A stretch of 64,000 nt of DNA, from contig NC_134508.1 in assembly GCF_027942865.1 (NCBI RefSeq), positions 39,243,466 to 39,307,465 of the forward strand, written 5' to 3'. The stretch is from Odontesthes bonariensis (taxonomy: Eukaryota > Chordata > Actinopteri > Atheriniformes > Atherinopsidae). The position numbers and the translations under genes were made by a program. Of the stretch, positions 11,701 to 25,325 are shown one piece after another; the first letter of the stretch is position 1; each line of letters begins with the position of its first letter. Below the pieces are notes generated by a model. It ran no database searches. It saw nothing but the letters and a program-made list of their open reading frames with translations, and was not told the origin of the DNA.

Positions 11701-14039
11701 TGGTGGGAACACAGATTTTCTGGTTTTCTGGTGGTGAACTTGTACAAACACACAAGTTTAATTCAAGAAACTCGGGTTTGTATCCCAGTCGTGTAGAAAT
11801 AATGATTATATAATAATCTATGTTTTTAGAAATATTCTTGGTTAGCTTTCAATTTGATTAGCTGTGTAATAGATAATTTTTTAGACAACTTCATTAGAAA
11901 AAAAAATTAGTTGTGTTCAATTTCAGCTCACTTTTACGTGTACATGTCAAATGTTACGTTTGGCCTTGTTCGTAAACCACCCCGAGGCAAGACTCATCTA
12001 CATTACAACCGAGAAAAGGAGAGGCTAGCTGCTTTCCATGGTGCTGACGGATGAATTTAACACATTACGTGCCTCTACCATATAACGAGGTGTTAAAAGG
12101 TCGTCTTCTATGCACACATTTATGTCACAACGGGCTGGTTCTTTGACATACTCTGAATTATCATAATTACAAAAAACAATTACATCAAAGTAATATTATA
12201 CTGTCATGTCCTCTGTTTCAATGAATTCTGAAAACAAGAAGTGATTCTACAAAAATCTCGCAGACCATGTGTGTGATGCAACAGAAAACATTAAATAACA
12301 GCTGAAATTCACCATAATTCTCACTTTTCTCACCAAATTCCAGACTTTAGGATTGTGAGGACTTGAAATGGTTGAATCCAAATGTGAATATAACTTTAAG
12401 CTCACAGAGGGGGCATCTCCGCCCACTCTGATGATCCGATGATGCAGACTGTGCCACCTCACACTGCCTGTAAGTGCCTGTCCTTGAAAGTTACATAAGT
12501 GACATGGCGTGACCAAATGGTGTGCAGCCAAAGTCTCAGAGTCATACAAAACAACAAGACCAGATGGCTTTGGTTGTTAGGGCAATGCCCAAACATGGCA
12601 CACAGTCTAAAGGCAACAGAGGACTTTCAAAGCCATTGACCATATGTTTGAGCCAGGCAGTCTACATACAAACTTGGTAAAAAATAACCTCACCACAAAC
12701 ACTCATTGTGCTGAATGCTAATTCATCCCTTTATTTTCTAAATTCTTAAATAGTCATGTACTGTTCTACTACTCGTAGAAGCCGTTTACAGTGAAATTTT
12801 TAAAGTAGCGCCTGACTAATCATCTGTTTTATTCAAACTAAATGTCACATGTTAGATTGAGCCAACCCTTTTTTTTTAAAGCTGTGTTGTCTTGCGCTCT
12901 CACTGAATAAGATGCTTATTGACACAAAGGTCTGACTTTAGAGTTCTTTATTCACATCCTATTCACACTCTGCTGCCTCAGGGACTCCATGCAGTATGTA
13001 GTTTAGGTGGAGCATTATAAAAAAATAATTGTACATAAACACAATCATTGCAAAGCACACTTAGCATCCATTGACACTGAATCACATCTGAACCTGATGG
13101 TGCTTCTGTGGTGTGATGGATGAGGTCATGACCCTCCTTACACTTAGTAATACTCAGCACCTGCAAAAACACATGATAGGATGTAACCTGAGAAGTTTTT
13201 ACATATACAAACTGAGTGGATGAATGAAGGGATGACAGGATGAAGGAATGGAATGATCAGTGGACATCCTGCTCCTGCCCTGTTGAGCTGCATAAATTCC
13301 TCACCAGTATATTTAGGAATGGAACTATTTGATAATCGATTTATTTATGAACATTTCCATTTTGTTTTGGGTTTTTTTTTTCTGGTAACATGTATTCATG
13401 CATAATCAGGTATTTTATTTAGTGGGAATTTCATGAAAGGACCCTTTATTTAGTCGTTTTGATATAAAAGAACACCAACTATTTTTTTGAATTGAAATGT
13501 ATATTGATAAGATTTTTTTTATCATTAAATGATTAAAATAGAAATTGTAGACACTACTTGTGCTTTTTCAGAGTTAAATGTGAAAATAACTAGATGAGTT
13601 CTTGAATTTTTAATCACTGTGTTTATGTCCCATTTAATCCAGCAACACAAATAAGTCTAGTTTTGGTCTAAATGATCAGCTGTTTTTGTGGTGAGACAAA
13701 CGATCAACCAATCAGAATTTAGCTGGATTAAGAATGATCCTCACGGAATGATAACCATCTTGTTACCTGGTTAGAGGAACCAAACCAAATTGCAGATGAG
13801 TGTAAACTGAATTGATTAAACTGCGCCGGTTTATCTTAAGCTGATCCCACGTCACATCGTATGACAGCTATTGTACATTAGTCTACAGAGCAAAACCTTA
13901 CAGTTTTACAATAAAGCCTAAAAAAGCTATATAATGACTAAGCTTTTCTCATTCAATTTATTGCAGAGATGCAGAGAGAACGCTTGATGAGGATACATGA
14001 TGCAACAATGTTGTCGATTTGGTCGTGAACACTTAGCAC
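8706..14039. other. Intergenic, nothing recognised
   Basis: AT-rich sequence with only short ORFs lacking domain resemblance. No splice-consistent exon series, RNA gene or complete mobile element was recognised. A stretch at about 11930-12130 has a slightly higher CpG content and may be an old transposon fragment, but no ends were found. Confidence 0.4.
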
Positions 14040-14043
14040 TTAA

Positions 14044-15013
14044 AGGAAAACGTCGGAAAATTTCAATTTTCCTATTTTCCCTGACACCTGTCCCCTAAAA
14101 TCGATTTCTCACACTGTTTTACATTATTCAACCCATAACTTTCCGCTCCCAGATTTTTTCACTTCTGGCCATGGGCGCAGCCATGTTCAGCCACATCCGG
14201 GCATATTTTACGTCAGAAATGCAATTCTACTTGTGCAGCGGAAATAAAATTCTACTTGTGTGGCGGGAGTGTGCTCTAACAAAGTGTAGAGTGTAACTTG
14301 GAAATACACAATGATTGAATACTACCTGTATATAGTAGAATTAGAAATCATTTTTGTTTCAACATGTATGTTCACATATATCTGTAGTGATAGTCTACAA
14401 CTGCCTCGTCGGCGTGAAGGAAACCCTTGTAGGTCCCGTCCTGCGACTCATATTTATCCCTGATCGCCCACACTGCACAGGAGGGAATCACTCTTCGGAA
14501 GCGCTTCCCAAGTCTCCCATGGAGAAAGTAGGTCACCTGCCGGTAGGCCTGGAAACGGTACACAAGGTTGGGTATGGGGTCCGGAAACGCCTCACGGCTC
14601 GTGGATACAACCGGTGAGTCGTTAGCATTTGGCGGCGGTGTCGCGGCTGCTGCGACAGCCACTTGTCCATCCTTATTTTTAGCCTTATCCGACCATCTCG
14701 GCTGATGGCTATAAGCTAACATAACTTGGATCGAGCCTTGGATCGAAACTTCGCATTCTATCTCCGGGTCCGAGTCAGACCAAGACAGTTTGTAAGTGTC
14801 TTCCACTGCTGTAGAAAAATGTTTGCATTTCTGACGTCATGTTGAGTGAACATGGCGGCGCTAGGGAGGGAGAGCCAGAGCGGTATAACTTGAATTTCAA
14901 ACATTCGCGAATGTTACTCTCTCGGGCTGACAAATGTAAACAAGGTGAGAAATCGATTTTGGGGAACATGTACCAGGGAAAATAGTAAATTTGAAACTTT
15001 CCGGCCTTTTCCT
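14044..15013 (-). mobile_element. TTAA-flanked DNA transposon (Kolobok/piggyBac-type target) with P2X7-tail-like ORF
   Basis: The ends AGGAAAACGTCGGAAA and TTTCCGGCCTTTTCCT are inverted repeats. They are flanked directly by TTAA at 14040-14043 and 15014-15017, the duplication made by Kolobok and piggyBac elements. Extended subterminal inverted similarity continues inward (for example the ATCGATTTCTCAC stretch near 14101 versus GTGAGAAATCGATTT near 14945). The 970-bp element is too short for a full transposase, but it encodes one ORF on the minus strand (14372-14806). It is a non-autonomous or internally deleted copy. Confidence 0.85.
14372..14806 (-). CDS. Transposon-borne ORF with P2X7 intracellular-tail-like domain
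   Basis: This is an intact 144-codon ORF inside the TTAA-flanked element. The N-terminus is acidic (MEDTYKLSWSDSDPEIE), the middle is Ala/Pro-rich, and the C-terminal half reads YRFQAYRQVTYFLHGRLG followed by RRVIPSCAVWAIRDKY. The 'RRVIPSC-x-VW-x-IRD' block is characteristic of the cysteine-rich cytoplasmic ballast region of P2X7 receptors and of many transposon-associated fish proteins sharing that domain. No membrane segments or P2X ectodomain are present, so it is not a receptor gene. It is probably a fragment of an accessory or DNA-binding protein of the transposon. Its function is unknown, and whether it is expressed cannot be seen. Confidence 0.65.
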   Translation of the reverse strand: MEDTYKLSWSDSDPEIECEVSIQGSIQVMLAYSHQPRWSDKAKNKDGQVAVAAAATPPPNANDSPVVSTSREAFPDPIPNLVYRFQAYRQVTYFLHGRLGKRFRRVIPSCAVWAIRDKYESQDGTYKGFLHADEAVVDYHYRYM

Positions 15014-17269
15014 TTAAGGAGAAAAGAAGTGTGGAGGTGTTAGTGCTCTAACTCCTGTGTTGGAATGCCAAGATTCAGACCTATCCCAGATGTTCTCCTC
15101 TAGCCTTCTCTTTTCTAGCTTACTCTTATTTTTAATTTCTCACTTTTTTACTTTGTTGACAGTCATAAATATTTAGGAATGTGAGCTAAAATATGAGCTT
15201 TAGACTTGGGCAATGCATGCTGCCAGCATGATGCTGGTAAGAATTTTCTTCTTAAAAAACTTCTACAAGAGCTCCAAAACCCTTGTGGGATCAAAGCAGA
15301 TGTGGTCGGGCCACGTCAAATGCCACAGGTGCACCGGCTGGGAATCTTATGCGAGACAATACGAGTTTGTCCAAGGCTTTACTGACATTCACCATCGAGA
15401 GATTTCTACTCCAACAACTGTGGAGCTGTTGTCTCGTATGGCAATCTCCCCCAAAAGGAACACACTGCATTTGATCTCCACTTTCTGGCAGCTATTTATG
15501 TGAAATTGGGCTGTATACACTGTAGATTTCATTTCCAGCAAGAAAGCTGTAAAAACTGTTTAGTGCTGTGCTGTTATGTAAAAAAAAAATACCCCCGGGG
15601 GGGCATATTTTTTATCCCTTAGATTTCTCCTCACCCCCTTGGCAATATCGTTCTAAAACACTCTCAAGTCTGCGGCTCTCATGCAGAAATTGTTTATTTG
15701 GTATTTCTCCAAAATTGTTTCTCAGGCAGGTTTTCTCTTCCTTTTCCTATGTGTTTTGGCCTTGCTCGTGCTAGTAAAATGAGTCCAACCTGAACACATG
15801 TTTTTTTATACAGCACTTAACCCCTGAAGTCACTACGTTACATTTGTCCACAAAAATCCATGAGAGACTTTACACACAGTTAATTTTCTAAGTATAAAAC
15901 CAGGAGCAAGAACAAAGGATAAACCTCTTAATGTTAATGTTGTGTCTAAATAACGTGTGAGTGGGAGAAAGTGGGAGAAAGTTTTAACCAAATTCGGAAC
16001 CATTCTAAATTTCAGTGCTGCATATTTTTAGGATTTCATATGGGTCTTAGAAATTTTAGGGAAATGTTCTATCAGGTAAATGTTGAGTGCAGTGTTTTTC
16101 CAGAATATGTGTTTTATTGTTGAGGACGTTTTTGATTTGTTATACGCTGTTATTAAGCTTTACTTATCTTAAAAATAAGTAAAGACACTATCTATCATTA
16201 AAAGGCTGAGCTTTTACCAAGTTTAGATTAAATGCAATTTCAACGTTTCAGCATTTCGTTGTACTTACACACAATACAGCCAAGATCTGTGGGTTTGGGT
16301 TAGTTTAAGTTTGTGTTTCGTCATTTGGTTTCTGTCTGATCTGGTTTTGATGAGATATTCTGGTTTTGTTGGTCATCTGTGTTGCTGACAGTTTTTTTTT
16401 TTTTTTGCCTCAATCAAGCTCCCCTTGTACATTTAGTTTGAATCTTCTTAAGTTCTTGTTGATTCTGTTCACTTTTAAGTCTTTGGTACTAGTCAATTTC
16501 TTGGTTTGGTTTTCTCTGGTTTTACCTGTCAAAAATCCCTAGATTGAGACTAATCTTAGACTAATTACTGGGATATTGGGGACCAAAAAATCTTGATCAG
16601 GGCGTCCCTAATAAAATGACTACTGTGGTTCTCTCTGCTCTGAACAACATTTTTCTTTGTGAAAATGTGCTTTTCTGGAGGATTTCCTCAGCATTGGGAT
16701 TGGCAGTCATCATCCTGGCCAAAATTATCTCAGTAACGACGGGGATCTGCAAGATGCAGTGTGTGGACAGGAGAAATTTCATCCATTTGTGGGTTAACTA
16801 TCTACAGCTTAAACATGTCCGACTCACCATAGGATGGTCTGTAAAAAGTGACTTGGCATTTTGTTGCAACGATTTATAACTGTGCAAATACAAATCTTTA
16901 GGTTTTTTTTTAGTATTGAGCTACGCTAACATTGTTGCATGTTAGGCACATGTATATAGAGATTTACATGTGCCTATATGTATATCTCTACATAAATAAG
17001 AATCTAAAACTCCTGGTTAAAAAAAACATACGGTTTCACACTGACAGTTAGCCCTTGGATGACATTGCAGCCTTTTCACAGATGCTGACTTTACTGCTCT
17101 TAATCAACTGGACTGACTCCAAATATTTTTGCCCCCATCCATCATTTAAACCGAATCATATCTAGAAATAATGACACACTTACTTCTAGTTTTTAAACAT
17201 GGCCCACATTTAAAATGTGGCTATGAGATGAATTTGTAAATATCTAAATGGTCTTTTTTAGGAGAAGAT

Positions 17270-17351
17270 AATCCATCCATTCTCTATATCCGATTAATGC
17301 TAGAGTCTATCCCAGCTGTCAGTGGGCGAGAGGCAGGGTACACCCTGGACG
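17270..17351. repeat. RTE/Rex3-type LINE tail fragment
   Basis: AATCCATCCATTCTCTATATCC, followed by CTATCCCAGCTGTCAGTGGG and ACACCCTGGAC, is a familiar teleost interspersed repeat end. A related opposite-strand copy is in a cand2 intron at about 61826-61901. The family name is from memory. Confidence 0.55.
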
Positions 17352-20131
17352 GAGATAATAATGTCTGACTTAATTAAAATGTCTCTTTGTTCTACATATA
17401 TACGGTAGCATGAGAAGAAATGTTCTATTCGAATGTTTCTTGCCGATGGACAGAAAAGGAGACAGGAATGCTTTCAGGCAGAGGTCAGAGCACATCATTA
17501 CTTTAAAAATAGAACTTTACTGCAGTATAATCTTCAGAAAGGATTAAACTTTTCTGAGATGTTAAAAGCTTGGAATAAATGTAGGAAGATTTCCCACCAT
17601 TAGTGATTATCATGTTTATACACGATTATCTGCTTCATTCTAACTGTATCACAAAAGTCCTCGAAAGCCTGATAACAGCAGCTATGAGCATGCTCACGCT
17701 GAGAATAAATTATACAGACACCCTATTAAAAAGGATTCTGTTGGCATTATCCCTGAAATAAAACATATCTTTATCTAGGGTCATGTTGTTGGATTATTGA
17801 TTTTATAAATAATATACCACATTATCTCTCATGTTTCAGAACATCTGGCTTTGTTGTGGACCAGTCAGTGACTGGAGAAAGACCTGCGGGCGGGGGTGCA
17901 TGTGTGTTTGACAGTTGTGGGGTGAGTTGCAGGAGATCAACCTGCAGCCGCCAGTTACTGACAGGCTTTTAAATCCCTGAGTAAACACACTACAGCTACC
18001 CTAACTCCAGGGTTACATTAACCCTCATCAATCAAACTTCACTACACACTCTCTGACACATCAGAGGAATCGTGTTTGGCCCAAGTGCTTCATAATGTAT
18101 AGTAGTCTAAACTTAACACTTAAACCTTTTGCTGTATAATCATAATGACACATGGGGAAGTCTATTACTAACAGTCTCTCTTGAATGACAACCCTATGTT
18201 AATTATCTTTCCATCACTATTAATGCTTGAGTTTGGTGGAAGAAGAAATTGTCTTAGCCCTAATCTCTGCATTCAAAACTTCCAGCACAGTTGAGTCGAG
18301 CTACAGTTCCAGATCGATTGGGCTATTTATCTGGACCACCTTCAATGAAAATGTTCAAACAACAAGTGTAAACAATTATCTGATCCTGAAGTGACAGACT
18401 GTGAATATCCACAATATTTAAGTTTTGATGTTTGACTTTAAAATACAACCCCACTTAAAGAAAAGAAAACATTAAATATCCCTTTAAATATAATGGGTTG
18501 GGACATGTTATTGCCTAGCGATAACAGAGAATTAATAAGAACAAATATACTAAAAAATCCTCCAAATATATCAAAAATATACCCGAAAGTCCACTAAAAC
18601 TATCACACATACAGTCACATGTAGCCTGTTTTTCATCATTTTAGCAGATACTGCAGCTTTTGCCTATTCGGTCTTGTAAATGTCCTTCTCACCAGCAGGT
18701 CATAAATAACTAATAAATCACACTAAATCACAGCTAGAGTCTTATAAACACCAATCAGCCCTACATGTGTTTGAGCACTCGGATTTGCCCTGCAGACCCC
18801 AAACTGTATGAAGTCTCTATCTTATCTGTGTTTTCTTTTCAGATTGGCTGGCGGTCCCAGTGATCGCAAACACTCTCATAAACCATAATCATACCATGGA
18901 ACCATTGTTCCATGTTTCACTTGGAGCATATGATGTATGTTATCAGACTCCAAACCCAAGACATTGGCCAAAAACCATTAGCGCTCTGTGAAATAAGGCG
19001 GGTGTGCCTTCCAGTCCAAACGGCCAAGATACCCAGAGAGGATTGTTAGGAAAAATGATCTGTGTTATAAGTTGTGAGAGATGGCTTTAATATGCAGGTT
19101 TCAACACAATCAGAAGAATCTGATGTTATGTGTGGAGGTCAGTGTGAGGACTTTCTTTTCTGGTCTCTTTAAACATTGTTATCATTTTCCAACTATTTCA
19201 GAGTTCAGCTCCAGTAACGCCCTGCTTCACACATTCACACACTGTGGGGGAGGATCAGGACATCAGTCAGTGTCTTGCTTAACAGCAATTACAGTCTACG
19301 TATTTTCATCCAGTTTATTCTCTTTGAATGTGATGTCGATCTTGGTGTTTTACTTTTTTTGTTATTTTACCTAAGGTTCTTTATTCCTTCATAATTTATA
19401 ATAGCCATTTGAATTTGTAATTCATATTGCAAAGAAAATTATTTAAAAAAAGATTTTAAATATCTTAAGAAAATAAACAGCAAACCATTTATTTTGACAG
19501 ATTTTGGAGTGGCTGTAGGTCTGCTTGATCGGTTTTCTTTCCTTCAGCACAGTGCATTATAGTATATGTTTTCTGTATATCGTCTATATTATACATATAT
19601 ATATAAACTATTGATTCTTCTACACTACTTATCATGGTGAATTCAGGGACAATATGACAATATATAGAGTGTGAAAATCTCACTATATATTCAGAAAGCA
19701 ATACAAAATAGCAAACTCACTATCCAGTCCACTATAAAGCGAATAGTGAGTGATTTGCCCAATAATAGTCCAATAATAGATGAGAAAAACATGGGAACAG
19801 AAAATAAAGATACAAAACATGTAAAAAAAAGCAATCTAGAAAAAACAAAACATTATCAAAACCTAACACAGAGACAACAGACCGTGACCGAAATAACCTG
19901 TGGTTCAAACTGCTGTTGCAAAGGGGACTGGTAATGCAAACCTGGTACAGCTAGCTCTGTCACAAACTAATTCTGTAAACATTTTAGATCATTTCTGCAT
20001 AACCATCCTCATTCACCTGTAAAACAAAAAAACAGCTGGGTAAAAAATATTGGCACAACTTTACATATGTTAATGAAGATTCTCAGTAATCCTGGTCATG
20101 ATAATCCAGGTCATGATAATCCAAGTCATGG

Positions 20132-20179
20132 TAAGGGCAACTGGACAAAGAACTGCAAGAAGAAGTCCAGTTGCCCTTA
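20132..20179. repeat. Perfect 15-bp inverted repeat (hairpin)
   Basis: TAAGGGCAACTGGAC at 20132-20146 is followed after 18 bases by its exact reverse complement, GTCCAGTTGCCCTTA, at 20165-20179. Immediately upstream are imperfect repeats of 'ATAATCCAGGTCATG' (about 20094-20130). It is probably part of a repeat family; no terminator or miRNA claim is made. Confidence 0.85.
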
Positions 20180-22088
20180 TTCAAGCTCTTATGACAACTT
20201 TACATAGTTGGCTGACTGATGCCCTTTTAATTAAACATTTCTGGGCTTAATGTCATTGAAACATTCATGAATAGAATAAAGCGGGTATGGAGTATATATA
20301 AATGATGTCATCTCATTGCCCCGTCCTCTCCTGTGTTCATGTAATTTCTCCCAGTTTAATTTTATTTAGAAAACATTTCCAGTAAATGCTTGTCATTGTT
20401 TGTATTTGTAGACGTTTTAAAAATCCATTTGAATGTGGGAAAACTTTGAATACTGTTACCCTATTTCAGTTTGGAATTTATAGTCTGTATGTGCTTCAAA
20501 CCAAAGTTGTACAAACCGATGTACTCGACTCATGATAGAGCAAAGGGTGGTCTAGAATCAGCTCGGCCTATTGCAAGAGCAGTTAATCTCTCAAAGAACC
20601 AAATATTGTTAATGTCATGATGGCTAAAAATACAGAGGAAAAACTAGCAAGCAAAACCATCGTAATTGGAAAATATTGAAACCAAAGAATAAGACAAGTG
20701 GTGTTTGAATTTTGCAAGGATTACGTCTGTGACGTCCGTGACATTCGAGGAATGTCTTCATTACAAATTTGTTTTTACTTGGAAAAAGATATAGCCCTGA
20801 TAAGATGCCTATACTATGATAGTGGAATTACACAAATAAAGCAAATTAAACAGTTATAACTGTGACAGCCCCAGATAGATGGATTCAGCTGATAGAGGCT
20901 GAAATCCTCTCTGCAGCAGGCTGAGTTTGACTTTGACCCCAGACATTTACAGCATGTTCACTCCTTCCCTCTCCTACTTATTTTTACACTCCTCTCAAAC
21001 CGTGTCTGTATTAAGATGAATGGAAACCAAAAAACTCTACATTTTAAAAAGTATTTAGTTAGTTTTAAACTTTATCATTTTCAAATTCAAAGCCATAAAG
21101 TCCTTATATTGTATCATAAAACTTTTAAAACAGGACCTGCAGTCAAAGACAACATGTTGTGTGCAACAGACTCTCAAGAATGACACTTGGGCATTTTTCT
21201 ACCTGACTTCACATCACTGTGATAATACAATACAACTCATAGCTTGACTAAAAAAGTCTCAGTGTGACATGGCTGGGCTTAAAGGGGACTTACTGTCACT
21301 TTTTCTGTTCTTGAGTGTGTAAAGTATTATTGGGTCTGGAGTGACGTCTAGCTCAAAAACTCTGACACACAACCCTAAACCTATGTTTGTGTAGGTCTGA
21401 AAATATCTCATTGAGTGAGCTGCCCAGACTTGGAGACTAATGTTGTGTCAAACTATCAGCTCAGAGTAAAATTATCCAGCCTCCCTGTTCTTATTTTCAC
21501 CCACAGACTCACATCATGTTGCCTTTTTTGTACGTTGGAAGTGGAAAGTTTAAACGGTCTTTTTGCTTTGCTATTTATGCAAAATTCTCTTTAGCAGATT
21601 CACTCAAGAAATAAAAAGAAATCTATGTTTAATGTAATCTTTTTGACATAAAATGTAGAAGATGGAGTTGATAAATCCTACTGAATTCCATACAAGGAAA
21701 TTTGACTACTTGAGTTCCTGTTTGTAATAAGATGCAGCATTTGTGGTCACATAATAGCTTCACAACAGACTTATGTTGCTCATATGGGCAAAGTAAAATG
21801 TTGTCCAAATAAGCAACACTTCTTAATGGTAAGCTCTAGACACATAAAACACTGAAGAAGGGACAAACAGGGAAGCCAAGGCATTATCAAGCCGGCATGT
21901 AGGAGGAATAACATGATTTTTACTCCCACCAGCTTGCTGTTAAGCTATGTCAGTCTTCCTATCTGCTGTGCAGTGTTGTACCAACCTGAGGCCTGTTGAC
22001 CTGCGACAAGATTGTGCCTAAGAGAGGGATTTATTCCAACTGTTTGAGGTCAAACTACACACAAGGTGAAATATACGTATAGTATCAG

Positions 22089-23868
22089 CAGGGCTGGACT
22101 GGCGAAATTTTTCAGGCCGGGCATTTTTAACCAAAGACCAGGCCACCACCAGGTATTGAAGGGGAAAAAAAATAAGTGCGCTGTGACAGCATGTTTTTTT
22201 TTTGGTCCCTTAACCACTGTTTCCACTCACTAATACAAAATTATTATGACTTGATCAGGTGCAGTGACAATGCATCCTTGTTCATATTTCACCAAAAATC
22301 ATTCCCTTCCAAACATCAAAACCAATCAGATAAAATAGATATACAGTATATAAATATCACTGCAAATATTGAATATCATTTTTTTGGATGAATGTTATTT
22401 TAAATCATTCAACAAAACTTGGATTTAAATTCTTCTTTTTGTTTGACAGTCCACAGGTCTGGCCAGTCACTACTGATGTCTACAGAAAAACAACAAAAAT
22501 GATGCATGCATATCTCTATCTCACACACCCACTCACACTATTGTGATCACAATATTCATCAGAAGGACCTACTCATCCCCCTCTTTACATTAACAATCTG
22601 GGCAAAGTGAGGCTCCACTTCTATAAACTGGAGATGCATTTAGCTGCCTTTGAATACTCTGACCTGGGGTGGTAGCCTGGCTCCTTGTGTCTGCCCACAC
22701 TGACTTGCCTGGCTTGTTTCAGGTTGGGAGCTGCCTGGGCTGCTGGTTTCATGGCTGGGGTCTGACTGGGCCTGATCTGGGTCTGACAAAGAAGTCTTTT
22801 CATTGTTATCTGTCCCTACACAAAATAAGACAGCCTGGTTAAACCTCAATATTGTGTTAATCTTAAACTATTTGTCTCCATTCTTGTGCTTTAACTTACT
22901 TTAAAACCAACTCCAAGCCGAGCTGCTATAAAATTAAACCAGATCATGTAGGTCAGTCAGGTGAAGTAGCTTGGCTAAAGTTATACTTTTAGACCTTTAT
23001 AATAACAAAAAAGCTTTTCATCAGTTTCATCTAACGTTACAGTTATGAGATCCTTATGAACTGTGTTGATTATACACTTACCGAAAACCAACATTTAATT
23101 GGTTCCGTGACAGAGCTCATAAGTCAAATATCTCGTAGTCCAATCAATATTCACCATTGAAATGAATGGAAATGCCATTAATCCGTTCCATGAAATAAAA
23201 ATAGACGGAATAACGGCTCTTAAAAAAACTCATATGTCGGGACACTCTTAACTCAAGGTACCACTGCTACATAATAGCTTCATGCTAACGTGACATTAGC
23301 CTTTCATAACTTTAGCCTACTCGTTTAGCCTAACAATTGGCAACAAAATCTCTTCTCTAAATGTGCAATCTTTAAAAACAATGACTCATTTGGAAATCAC
23401 ATTAAAACTTAACTCAAAATGATGTATTCCAGGAAAGTAGGTTCACTCTGACAGTACTACAGGACACTCTCTATGCCTGCTCCTCATTTCAAAGACGCCG
23501 CGTTTCTCACTCATCTTTCAACGAGACTTGCCTGTCAATCAGCTGGAGTGACACCTGAGGCGTCCAATCAGGTTCCAGAGGTGGCCGTTCGGGAGCCGGC
23601 TCTTCTTTGGGAGCCGAGTCAAAAGAGCCGAGCTTCGCCCCTGGCCTGCCCCTCACCTCATTGGCCCAGGCTTCAATCAATCATGACTAAAGGGCCGATC
23701 TACCAGTTTATGCACCAATAGGAGGGTTTATATACCGTTATCCACATTTTGCGTTATGTTTTAAATATTTATTATATTATATTTCGTAAAAAAAAAAAAG
23801 CGCAGGCCAGTAGGCCTATCAGGCCAGCGGGCAAATGCCCGGTATGCCTTACTATCAGTCCAGCGGTG
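22089..23868. mobile_element. hAT-type transposon with exact 8-bp target duplication
   Basis: The left end is CAGGGCTGGACTGGC and the right end has CAGTCCAGCGGTG. Direct repeats AGTATCAG lie at 22081-22088 and 23869-23876. Inverted termini plus an 8-bp duplication indicate hAT. Internally the minus strand around 22640-22849 encodes a fragment (TSSPGSSQPETSQASQ) that looks like the low-complexity part of a transposase-associated protein. No intact transposase is present, so the 1.78-kb copy is defective. Confidence 0.85.
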
Positions 23869-24367
23869 AGTATCAGAGAAAAAGTCGTATTGCAGTCGTA
23901 TGTGGAATTTTGACCTAAGCGTGTCGCAGACATTTCATGATGACCTCAGGAATTTGTGTCAACATGTGAAAAAAAGGCATTATATGCCACCTATAAGCTT
24001 GGGTTTGTAAGTAGAACCATGAATCAAGCATAATTAATGTTGTTCATAATATTCGATTAAAAACTCCCTGTTAAGAGGCTATTGTAACGTTTTATTGTCC
24101 TACTCGTGCTGATACAAATGTGTGTTGACACGTTTGAGCAATATTCTACAACATGAAATGCTGCACTTTGCTGCACTGAATGGAGATGTGTAATACATTT
24201 TAGTAAACTAATAAGTTTGTTTCATGATTTAATCTGTAAAAATATGACAAGAAAGTTGAGAAGTAATTTTGGTGTGCTGGGAACCTGATTATAAAGGTTA
24301 CTTACTTCTGTGTTTATTCTGTTTTTTTATTCAAGCCACAGAAAAATCCATTTTCTTATAAATGTGT

Positions 24368-24765
24368 TCAGTTCAGTTCAGCTTTATTTATATAGCGCCA
24401 AATCACAACAAATGCTATCTCAAGGTACTTTAAAGATAAAATCAAATCCAATCAAATTAAATTCATTCAATTCTAAATTAGTCCAATTCATACAAGGCCA
24501 ATCCAACAGATTGCATAAAAAAAGAGAGCAGAGTGAGAAAAGATGCATCATGGAAGGTCCCTGAGCAATCTCGGCTTATAGCAGCATAACTATGGGATGT
24601 TTCAGGGTCACCTGAGCCACCCCATAACTATAAGCTTCGTCAAAAAGGAAAGTTTTAAGACTAATTTTAAAGGTAGAGGAGGTGTCTGCTTCCTGAACCC
24701 AAACTAGCAGCTGGTTCCACAGAGAGGGGCCTGATAACTGAAGGCTCTGCCTTCAATTCTGCTTT
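24368..24765 (-). mobile_element. Expander/RTE-like LINE 3' fragment
   Basis: GTTCAGTTCAGCTTTATTTATATAGCGCCAAATCACAACA and the following block (GGTTCCACAGAGAGGGGCCTGATAACTGAAGGCTCTGCC, with a break) are widely dispersed in teleost genomes as a LINE 3' end. In this orientation the 3' terminus is at the left. Family assignment rests on recognition of the repeat. No RT domain is present. Confidence 0.55.
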
Positions 24766-25325
24766 TGGAAACTCTGGGAACCACAAGAAAACCTGAGTAA
24801 ATCTGAGAATTCTGGGAAAATATCCAACTATGAGATCTTTCAATGTATCTTAGTGGCGTAAATGTCATTGTAACATAGGGCTGATTTCACCAGAAGTAAC
24901 ATAAAGTCATTTTTTGATGACCAGTGTGAAGAACAAATTAACATCTATTAGTAGTGACTGCAGATGACAACTGGCTGAGTATTCTGCGCCTCGACCTCCC
25001 CTTCCCAGTATCTAGGACAATGTACATTTGTCACAAAAATTGTGAAATGCCTTCACCAGAGGTAGCATAAGGTTTATCTGTTCTGGGCTGCATGGTGAAC
25101 TTGCCAGAACATGACAGAGGGTGAGGATGAATACATGGTTGTAATTACATTATCTTATGACCAATAGATTGCTGAAGATTCACATTAATCATTATCATTA
25201 GCACACTTGAAACCAATCTGGAGGCCAAGAACGAACTTGAGAAGTGGAACATCAAAGTTTTAAATGCTTAGGCTATGTGTTATGCTTGAATGTGTTTTAA
25301 CTTTAATCTATATACTGCAGACTAA

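Larger units (their letters stand above)
15018..22080. other. Intergenic, mostly featureless
   Basis: AT-rich sequence without recognisable genes. It contains a short RTE-tail-like fragment at 17270-17351 and a perfect hairpin at 20132-20179. ORFs such as 16616-16879 and 19081-19374 have no domain resemblance or exon context. Confidence 0.4.

Noticed and set aside
16616-16879. 87-codon ORF with a hydrophobic stretch
   Set aside because: Isolated, no family resemblance, no exon context.
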